A DNA stretch of 22,565 nt from a virus, in the IMG/VR virus record IMGVR_UViG_3300025846_000041, positions 1 to 22,565 of that record. The stretch is one strand, 5' to 3'. The notes under the pieces were generated by a model, which ran no database searches, was not told the origin of the DNA, and saw nothing but the letters and a program-made list of their open reading frames with translations. Below, piece after piece: positions 13,741-21,100 of the stretch. How positions within the stretch are numbered: position 1 is the stretch's first letter; each line of letters starts with the position of its first letter. A program made the translations under genes and the position numbers.

Positions 13741-13866
13741 ATGGCAGACAAGCCGCAGAAGAAAGAGGCCCCGGTGATCGTGTTCACGGGCCTCAAGGTC
13801 AAGATGAAAGGCGTGGGAATCGTCACGCCACCGAAGTCCGACAACTCAAAGGAAGGTGACAAGTAA
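13741..13866 (+). CDS. Very small hypothetical protein (41 residues)
   Basis: ATG 13741 is preceded by TAGGAGA with good spacing, and its TAA overlaps the next ATG (TAATG), which argues that this short frame is real. The protein has a charged N-terminus (MADKPQKKEAP), a short strand-like core (VIVFTGLKVKMKGVGIV) and a Lys/Asp/Ser-rich tail. There is no membrane segment or recognisable motif. Its place between the endolysin and the adhesin genes gives no firm clue to function. Confidence 0.7.
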   Translation: MADKPQKKEAPVIVFTGLKVKMKGVGIVTPPKSDNSKEGDK

Positions 13867-14309
13867 TGGCCGCCCATCACTGTCGTGTAAGCCAGGTCGC
13901 AGCCACCGCTGCCTGCAACTCCATCGTCGACCTCATCGACGCTGGTACACCACCCGGTTTCCTCATCATCTACACCGGCACCGAGCCGACGCACTGCAAC
14001 GACGCCGCCGCGACCGAAGTCGCGACCTGTACTCTGGCCGAGGCCGCCTTCGGTGCTGCATCCTACGTCGGTGGCACGCACACCTCGGACGCCGCTCTCA
14101 CGTCGACCGCTACCGACCTACACGCCACCGGCAGCGCCTCAGCCGTGACCCACTTCCGTCTCGGCAACGCTGCTGGCACGGCAGTCCTGCAAGGTACCTG
14201 CTCGGCAACGGCGGGCGACGATCTCGTGCTCAACAGCGCCATCATCGCCACCGGCTCGCAGGTCGACATCACCGCTCTCACCGTGAGCGTGCCCATCGAC
14301 CAGGCGTAA
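13866..14309 (+). CDS. Beta-rich structural protein, paralogue of the spike N-terminus
   Basis: A 147-residue protein; ATG 13866 overlaps the preceding stop and follows AGGAAGGTGA. It is Ala/Thr-rich with helical start (QVAATAACNSIVDLIDAG) and strands FLIIYTGTEPTHCND, ATEVATCTLAEAAFGAASYV, SASAVTHFRLGN and ITALTVSVPI. The next gene's first 125 residues repeat these blocks in order (VVIYTGSEPTHADD, ATEVATCVLSTPAFGAASYV, SASAVTHFRVLAS), so the domain was duplicated. It likely is a virion-surface or fibre-base domain; I know no named family for it. Confidence 0.8.
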   Translation: MAAHHCRVSQVAATAACNSIVDLIDAGTPPGFLIIYTGTEPTHCNDAAATEVATCTLAEAAFGAASYVGGTHTSDAALTSTATDLHATGSASAVTHFRLGNAAGTAVLQGTCSATAGDDLVLNSAIIATGSQVDITALTVSVPIDQA

Positions 14310-14314
14310 ACGAC

Positions 14315-16120
14315 ATGAAGCTGTCCGAGGCTGCCGCAACCGGCGCCTGCGACGCCGTAGCTGACCTTTGCGACGACGGCAGCGTTGTCATCTACACGGG
14401 CTCGGAACCGACCCATGCCGATGACGCTGCCGCCACAGAGGTGGCGACGTGCGTGCTCTCGACGCCCGCCTTCGGGGCTGCATCCTACGTAGCTGGCGAC
14501 TACGCCGCCGAGGCGGCGCTGGCTACGGCTGCGGTCGACCCTGATTGCACCGGGAGCGCCAGCGCCGTGACGCACTTCCGCGTGCTGGCCTCCAACTCGG
14601 ACACCGTTCTGCAAGGGACGTGCTCACCTACTACCGGAGATGACCTCGTTCTGGCCACGGACACCATCTCCGCCGGGTCGAAGTTCGTCGTCACGAACCT
14701 GCTCCTTGCCGCCAGTATCGAATCACCCGCGCCACCGCCCCCCGGCGGCAATATCGCGCTCTCCGCATCCCACGCCGACATCGGCGACGAAGTGACCATT
14801 ACCGGCACGGGGTTCGGCGCGGCGCAAGGGACTTCGACGGTCACGTTCGGGGAGCCGGTCAACATTCAGGGCTGGGCACCCGTCACTAAAGAGGCTGCCT
14901 CCTACGTCTCGTGGAGCAACACCTCGATCACCTGCACCGTGCCGGCGATGAGCCCCGGCAAGGCCGGCTACCCCGACACCTACCACCGCGTCCGCGTCTA
15001 CGTCGGTGGCGTCGAGTCGAACGCGGCCGACTTCTACATCGACCCGGTGACGACCATCACGACCGGGACCAGCACCGCCGTGGCCTACTCTGTCATCGCT
15101 CAGACCGGCTCGGAATGGGGTGAACCCAGCAACGCGACATGGGATCCCGCCACGGCGACCTATACGAGTTCCACCATCTTCGGCCTCTACCCCGTCAACA
15201 ACGCCGACGACATCCTCTTCGATGGGGTCACCTTCACCGCTACCTGTCAGACCATGACGGGGACAGCGTGGGGCGTGCTCTCACTCGGTAACGGCGAGAA
15301 GAGGCACGAGCGCATGACTTTCCTCAACTGCACATTCAGCAACAACACGGGTGTTGGCGAGGGTGTCGACTTCGGCGTCAACTGCGTCAAAGTGGCGACC
15401 GGGTACAACGTCAACGACCTCGTCAACGACCTCACCTTCGCGGACTGCCTCTTCGGCACACCCGACGGTGGGGCCAACGCCTTCACCCGCATGGGCTACG
15501 AACAGCAGAACGGAGCCTACGGTCCCGCCACGCGCATCAAGTTCACCGGCTGCACCTTCGAGCCCGCGATGGCTGAACCACTCAGCCTCAACGCTGGCGA
15601 CAACATGCACCTCTACGAAAACTGCCTCTTCAAGGGCGGCGGTGGAGGCACCCCCGAGTGGGGCCAGCAGTATTCCAACGTCTTCGAGTCCAACCAGGGC
15701 CACTACATCGAGATACGCGACTGCGAGTTCTGGAGGTGGAGCGGGACCTGTTTCAACTTCAACGGGGACAACGACGATCCCCACATCCTCGTCACTGGCG
15801 GGACTGTCGACTTCTCGCACGCTTATCAGACAGATACGTCCGTCGATACCAGCTGCGTCTTCGGGTGGGCGAGTATTGATTCCGTCCGCGTTGCAGGCGT
15901 CGCTATCAACACTGGCACCGATGGCGGCTGCTGCGACTCCATCGAAGCCTATGGGGCCAACTACTTCTACAGTTGCGAAGACAACGATTTCAGCGGTTCC
16001 ACCGTGACCGGCTACGTCCGTCAAGGAGGAAGTGCTTTTGTCCCTGAAACCGGGACTCTCTACTGGCGGGCGGGGTCCGAACTCATCGCCCACAGCAACG
16101 TACCACCGACGAAGGTATGA
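14315..16120 (+). CDS. Tail spike-like protein: duplicated N-domain, IPT domain, parallel beta-helix
   Basis: A 601-residue protein starting at ATG 14315, six bases after the upstream stop; the open frame extends further upstream but only through the previous gene in another register. Residues 1-125 copy the neighbouring 147-residue protein. A Pro-rich linker (APPPPGG) leads to an IPT/TIG domain at about 144-242 (HADIGDEVTITGTGFG). Residues 245-601 look like a right-handed beta-helix of the pectate-lyase type, with rungs MTFLNCTFSNN, LTFADCLFGTP, IKFTGCTFEPA, ENCLFKGGG and IEIRDCEFWRW, each with Cys at the same place. Phage beta-helix spikes bind or cut surface polysaccharide. No catalytic set could be pinned down, so binding or enzymatic activity remains open. 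Confidence 0.8.
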   Translation: MKLSEAAATGACDAVADLCDDGSVVIYTGSEPTHADDAAATEVATCVLSTPAFGAASYVAGDYAAEAALATAAVDPDCTGSASAVTHFRVLASNSDTVLQGTCSPTTGDDLVLATDTISAGSKFVVTNLLLAASIESPAPPPPGGNIALSASHADIGDEVTITGTGFGAAQGTSTVTFGEPVNIQGWAPVTKEAASYVSWSNTSITCTVPAMSPGKAGYPDTYHRVRVYVGGVESNAADFYIDPVTTITTGTSTAVAYSVIAQTGSEWGEPSNATWDPATATYTSSTIFGLYPVNNADDILFDGVTFTATCQTMTGTAWGVLSLGNGEKRHERMTFLNCTFSNNTGVGEGVDFGVNCVKVATGYNVNDLVNDLTFADCLFGTPDGGANAFTRMGYEQQNGAYGPATRIKFTGCTFEPAMAEPLSLNAGDNMHLYENCLFKGGGGGTPEWGQQYSNVFESNQGHYIEIRDCEFWRWSGTCFNFNGDNDDPHILVTGGTVDFSHAYQTDTSVDTSCVFGWASIDSVRVAGVAINTGTDGGCCDSIEAYGANYFYSCEDNDFSGSTVTGYVRQGGSAFVPETGTLYWRAGSELIAHSNVPPTKV

Positions 16121-16131
16121 GGAGGTGACGC

Positions 16132-16947
16132 ATGGCATCAGGCGATCCCATTTACGCGACAACCTCTCCCGATGACCAGGACTTTTACACGGACGGCGCG
16201 ACGTGGGCGGTCGCGCTCGCGGGAACTAACGTCCCAGAGGGCAGCAGTGCAGCAACGACCAATGTCGGCCTCTTCGTCGCCCCCACCTACGCGACGGAGT
16301 ACTTCCTCGCCTTCGACCTGTCGGGCATTCCGGCGGGCGCGACCATCGACAGCGCGACCTACGCGCCGTGGTACACCCATCTCGATCATTGCAACGGACA
16401 GGTCGAAGAGATCTACGCTTTCGACTGGGGTGCAGCTCCTGACGGGAGGAGTATTGCGGGTACTGCGGGGGCAGACTGGCGTACCGGCGGCTCAACGGGG
16501 TGGTTCTCCAGCAACCCCAGTGCCCTAGTCGCCACCCACACCCCGGCAGTCGGCGACGGCATGACGGCGTACACGCCGTTCACCGTCGATGAGACTAATA
16601 TGGTGAACGCTATCAACGCCGCGCTTGCCGACGACGGCATACTGCGACTCGTGGCCATCTGCGACCTCTACCGAGCCGACACGGCCCCGGCGAACAGCGA
16701 CTACTCCACCACCTGTTACACCGCTGACGGCACCCACCCCCCGCGGCTCGTTCCCACCTACACCGAGGGTGCTCCCGCCGATCTCCCCACCCTCACCACC
16801 ATGGCTATCACCGCCATCACGCGCACCACGGCCTCAGGTGGTGGCAACATCACCGACGAAGGAGATTCCCCGGTCACGACTTACGGCGTCTGCTGGAACA
16901 CGTCGGGTACGCCAATCATTACCGACTCGCATACGCATGACGAGTGA
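16132..16947 (+). CDS. Jelly-roll-like adhesin ending in the N-terminal half of an FN3 domain
   Basis: A 271-residue protein; ATG 16132 follows AGGAGGTGA. Residues 1-215 are a beta-sandwich resembling DNRLRE-type domains (EYFLAFDLSGIPAGATIDSA, DETNMVNAINAALADDG, PPRLVPTYTEG). Residues 219-271 are the front half of an FN3 variant with the GVCW motif: TTMAITAITRTTASGGGNI, VTTYGVCWNTSGTP, then DSHTHDE and the stop. In complete domains of this variant the next residues are G-T-G-x-F-x-x-x-L-x-G-L and the VRAYATNSAGT block, which are missing here. The same truncation recurs in the gene at 17426. Likely a virion-surface adhesin or decoration protein. Confidence 0.8.
   Translation: MASGDPIYATTSPDDQDFYTDGATWAVALAGTNVPEGSSAATTNVGLFVAPTYATEYFLAFDLSGIPAGATIDSATYAPWYTHLDHCNGQVEEIYAFDWGAAPDGRSIAGTAGADWRTGGSTGWFSSNPSALVATHTPAVGDGMTAYTPFTVDETNMVNAINAALADDGILRLVAICDLYRADTAPANSDYSTTCYTADGTHPPRLVPTYTEGAPADLPTLTTMAITAITRTTASGGGNITDEGDSPVTTYGVCWNTSGTPIITDSHTHDE
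16786..16944 (+). other. FN3 front half (first of two)
   Basis: Encodes the A to C' strand region of a GVCW-type FN3 domain, from PTLTTMAITAITRTT to DSHTHDE, with the stop codon exactly where the E-F-G strand half should follow. The back half is found only in the fibre gene at 18193. Confidence 0.75.
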
Positions 16948-16993
16948 GCTGAGCCTCAACGTCACGACCTACGGCGCGGCGAGGGATAGCTGA
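16937..16993 (+). other. Short overlapping frame MTSELSLNVTTYGAARDS
   Basis: ATG 16937 lies in the last codons of the previous gene; this 18-codon frame ends in a TGA that overlaps the next ATG (TGATG). It fills the 45-base gap. It could be a coupling minicistron, or the relict end of an older version of the upstream protein lost when the FN3 half was joined. Confidence 0.3.
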
Positions 16994-17433
16994 TGCCTCA
17001 GACCACCCTGACAGACCTGCTCACCGGACTCACAAACGCGCAGAAGGCCGACCGCAAGGCCGAGGCGCTGGTCAGCCTGCTGAACACGAGCGAGTACAAG
17101 GTCGGGACGAAGTTCGTCCGCATCAGCCGCTACACGACCTTCACCGTGGACGGCGTCACCATTGACCTCGCCAGCGCGCACTACGTGAGCGGCTGTTTCG
17201 GCCTCGTGCTCGACGTCTCGGATGCAAACGGCCCCTTGCCGATGCCCGACTACGCGGCGGGCGAGATGTACCTGTTCCGCAACCCGCCGATCCGCCGCTG
17301 GACGCGCGTCCCCGGCACGAACGGGGAGACGGACCAAGGCGCGACCATGGAAGACCTTGCCGCCGTCGTGCAGGGCTTCGTCTATGAGGCCGTCGTGAAC
17401 TACGCCAGAAACCACGGGTGGACGCATGGCTAG
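16993..17433 (+). CDS. Hypothetical protein between the two half-FN3 genes
   Basis: A 146-residue protein; ATG 16993 overlaps the TGA of a short frame (TGATG), with GAGGGATAG upstream. It has a helical N-terminus (LTDLLTGLTNAQKADRKAEA), then a beta region (KFVRISRYTTFTVDGVTIDL, CFGLVLDVSDANG) and a C-terminal helix (DLAAVVQGFVYEAVVNYARN). It ends Gly-Trp-Thr-His-Gly. No family was recognised and no signal peptide or membrane segment is seen. Its last eight bases overlap the start of the following gene. Its position suggests a virion component, perhaps a fibre-attachment or accessory protein, but that is only context. Confidence 0.8.
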   Translation: MPQTTLTDLLTGLTNAQKADRKAEALVSLLNTSEYKVGTKFVRISRYTTFTVDGVTIDLASAHYVSGCFGLVLDVSDANGPLPMPDYAAGEMYLFRNPPIRRWTRVPGTNGETDQGATMEDLAAVVQGFVYEAVVNYARNHGWTHG

Positions 17434-18193
17434 TCCGCTCACAGTCTGGAGCACGACGGCTGACGGCTGGATAAGGTCCATCAACGCGACGTATGCGACC
17501 GCAGCAGGGGCGACATCCGGGGGGGGCCTAAACGACTCCGGGTCAACGATGGTTGTCGGTCAAGAGGCCGGATTCTCCATCTACGAGTCATTCGTCGGGT
17601 TCGACACCTCCGGCGTCGGGGCCGAAAACTCTGCCACCGCCGCCACCCTAAGCGTCTACGGGAATTATGACCAGAGCACGACGGACTTCGTCATCCAAGC
17701 ACGCCTCAAAGACTGGGGCGGCAGTCTTGATGTGTCCACCGACTGGGTCAAAGACAGCAGCCTCGGTGCACTGACTCTACTCGCCTCATACGCGACGAGT
17801 GGCGGCTTTCCCACGAACGCCTACACCGCACTCACCGGCGAATCGGCGTTTCTCAGCAACATCGCCAAAACCGGCACGACTTACATTCTCCTGAACTCCG
17901 ACAGGCACGCGAGCACGACACAGCCTCCCAACGAGGAAGACGTCTATCTCTATTCCGCCAACGACGCCACCGGCGTCGGCGGCACCGACCGCGACCCGAA
18001 ACTATACGTGGAGTACGGTGTCCCCGCCGTCGCCCCCACCGTCACAATCGTGGGCATCAGTGCCATCACTGAGAACTCCGCCGCGAGTGGCGGCTGGGTT
18101 GTTGCAGAGGGCAGCGCCGAGGTTACCGAGAGGGGCGTCTGCTGGAACATGGGCGGTACCCCGACCATTGCCGACTCGCATACGCACGACTAA
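17426..18193 (+). CDS. Second jelly-roll-like adhesin ending in an FN3 front half
   Basis: A 255-residue protein; ATG 17426 overlaps the previous gene by eight bases behind GGGTGG. Residues 1-200 form a beta-sandwich of the same general plan as the protein at 16132 (SFVGFDTSGVGAENSATAAT, LYSANDATGVGGTDRDP, KLYVEYGVP). Residues 203-255 are an FN3 front half (APTVTIVGISAITENSAASG, VTERGVCWNMGGTP, IADSHTHD) followed at once by TAA. The cut is at the same FN3 residue as in the earlier gene. Its stop overlaps the fibre gene's ATG (TAATG), so translation is probably coupled to the protein that carries the FN3 back halves. Confidence 0.82.
   Translation: MASPLTVWSTTADGWIRSINATYATAAGATSGGGLNDSGSTMVVGQEAGFSIYESFVGFDTSGVGAENSATAATLSVYGNYDQSTTDFVIQARLKDWGGSLDVSTDWVKDSSLGALTLLASYATSGGFPTNAYTALTGESAFLSNIAKTGTTYILLNSDRHASTTQPPNEEDVYLYSANDATGVGGTDRDPKLYVEYGVPAVAPTVTIVGISAITENSAASGGWVVAEGSAEVTERGVCWNMGGTPTIADSHTHD
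18032..18190 (+). other. FN3 front half (second of two)
   Basis: Encodes the front strands of a GVCW-type FN3 domain from APTVTIVGISAIT to ADSHTHD. It aligns over its whole length with the copy at 16786-16944, but the DNA is well diverged apart from the end (GACTCGCATACGCA in both). Confidence 0.75.
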
Positions 18194-21100
18194 TGTCTAC
18201 CGCCGTCACCAAGTACCCCACCGTCACCAGCACCACCAACGCTACAGCTCCGTATAGCAATGACGACTGGGTAACTATTGCGGGCATCAAGGCCGAGAAC
18301 AGCACTTACGCCTACATCGACGCCAGCACCTTCGACGCCGCTGATTATAGTTTCCTAGCCAAGGCACAGCACTTCGACTTCGCCATCCCTGCGGGCGCGA
18401 CCATCGGCGGTCTCGCCGTCAATGCAGAGGCCGCCTGTTACGCGGGCACGACCAAGGCCGTTTGGTCCGATGTCCAGCTACTCAATGCCTCGGGTGCCGC
18501 CGAGGGCGACAACAATGCCGCAGACGGCGGGACGCTTACCGCATCCGACGCCGTCTACACCTTCGGCGGGATAACCGATAAGTGGAACGTCGCCCTCACC
18601 CCGGCGATGGTCAACGACGACGATTTCGGCATGCAGTTCGCCATCCAGGCGAAGAACGCCAATACCGACATCCGCGTCGATTATGTGACGATCACCGTCT
18701 ACTACACGATTCCCAGCGGCACTGGAGCCCTCACAGCGGGAGCGGTCAGCGTTGCCGGTGCAGGAACGGTCATACCTGTGACCACGGGCTCGGGAGCCCT
18801 CGTGGCAGGAGCGGCCAGCGTTGCCGGTGCAGGAACGGTCATACCTGTGACCACGGGCTCGGGAGCCCTCGTGGCAGGAGCGGCCAGCGTTGCCGGTGCG
18901 GGCGATGGCGGTACGCCGTTCACGAGTGCCCTGACCGGACTGGGCGCGGAGACCACGTACCACGTCCGGGCCTATGCCACGAGCACTGCCGGGACGAGCT
19001 ACTCAGCCGAACTCGACTTCGCGACGACAGAATCAACGTACCCGCAAGGCTCCGGCACCGTCACGACCGGGAAGACATCGGTCAGCGGCGTGGGCACAGT
19101 CAAGACTTCCGGGGCGGGCGCGCTCACTGTTGCTTCTCCTGCTGTGACCGGCGCGGCAAAGCACATCCTCAAGGGCGTCGCCGTGTTGCTGGTCGCCGCT
19201 GTGGTTGTAGCGGGAGCGGGGAAGTTCATCGTCTCCGGTACGGGTGCTCTGACGACAGGCAGGGCGTCCGTCGCTGGCGCGGGCGCGGTCACGCCGAAGG
19301 TCTCTGGCTCAGGTGGCCTTACGGTCGGTGCAGTTGCAGTATCCGGCAGCGGAACGCGCACGATCCTGAGTGGCAGCGGCTCCTTGACTGCTGGTGCTGC
19401 CTCTGTCGCCGGAATCGGGACCGCACACTTCGCCGGGGCAGGTGCAGTTACCACAGGCAGGGCATCTGCCATCGGTGCTGGCACCGAGAAGACCTCCGGC
19501 AGCGGCGCTCTGGCCACGGGCAAGGCGGCGGTCTCTGGTGTCGGCGACAACGAGTACATATCGACTGGCGGGCTGACCAGCGCCGCGGCGACGGTCGCGG
19601 GTAGCGGGAAGCTCAAGAATGCTGGCGCAGGCAGCCTGGACACAGGCGCCGCCTCGACGTCCGGCTCAGGTGCAGCGCACTTTGTCGGGATCGGCGCGAT
19701 CACGGCGGCGGCAGCGAGCACCGCTGGAGCAGGCGACGCCGAAGACATCGCTATCGGCGGATTGACCACGGCGCCAGCGCAGGTCGCAGGGGCCGGTCAA
19801 CTCAAGGACGCGGGCACGGGCACGCTCACGACCGCCGCATCCGCTATCGCGGGCAGCGGCACCGTCGGGCTCGAGTTCGATAGTTTCCTCACCGACCTTG
19901 CCGCCGACACGCACTACTACGTGCGCGCCTACGCGACCAACTCGGCGGGCACCAGTTACGGTAACGTCGAGGAGTTCGACACTGAGGTCGGCACGCCCAA
20001 CGGTTCCGGTGCGCTCACCACAGGTGCCGCCGCCATCGTCGGTTCCGGTTCGGTCAAGACTTCGGGCACAGGCACGCTCACGACGAGAGTCGCTGCCGTT
20101 GCGGGTACGGGCAGCGAGAAGACGACTGGCGCGGGGGCTTTGACGACCGTAGCCGCGAGTCTCGGCGCGGCGGGCACCTTCAGGAACATCGGTACTGGTG
20201 CCGCGACCACCGGAGCGGCTATGGCCACCGGCAGCGGCGCGGTACACTTTACGAGCGCGGGTGCGCTCACGGCCGCGACGACGACGGCGACCGGCGTCGG
20301 TAGCGCGTACTTCGTCGGTACAGGTGCGCTTACGACTGCAACAGTCAGCGTAGCCGCAGTCGGCGATACCGAAGACGTAGCAGTCGGCGGGCTAACTACC
20401 GCTGCAGCATCTGTCGCGGGCGTCGGCGCTACCAAGACCGCAGGTACCGGCGCACTCACTGCGGGTACCGCGAGCCTCGCGGGCACGGGCACCTCCGGCA
20501 TCTCCTTCGCTAGCGCGCTCACCGACCTCGACGCAGACACCGTCTACCACGTCCGCGCCTACGCGACCAACGCCGGCGGCACCGCATACGGCGACGAGGT
20601 CGACTTCGAGACCGAGGCTGCGGGCGTCTCTGGCGCACTCACGACGGCAGCCGCGTCGCTCGCGGGCAGCGGCGACGTTCATCTGCTCGGTGCCGGTACC
20701 TGCGACGTGCCCGCCTTCTCCGTCAGCGGCGCCGGCGCACCGCTGCACACAGCGACTGGCGCGCTCACAGCGGGTGCCGCCAGCGTCGCGGGCATCGGCG
20801 ACACCGAGTACGTCTCGATAGGCGGCCTCACAACCGCTGCGGCTTCCGTGGCGGGTGCAGGTAAGACCACGGTGGCTGGCGCAGGCGCGATCACCGCGAG
20901 AGCGGCGCAGGCGAGCGGCGCAGGCACCACGATCCTCAGCGGCTCGGGCGTTCTCACGACGGCCAATATCACGGTCGACGGCACCGCGCAGGCCACGGCC
21001 CCTGGTGCGACATCGGGGACGGGCACCGTCACGACGGGCAGTGTCGCAGTTGCTGGCGCGGGCGAGGCTACCGTCCCGGCGGCCACGGACGGCAGCGGCG

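Noticed and set aside
13856-14314. Extending the spike gene upstream to 13856 in the same frame
   Set aside because: The upstream part is Arg/His-rich out-of-frame sequence over the 147-residue gene; the paralogous domain starts only after ATG 14315.
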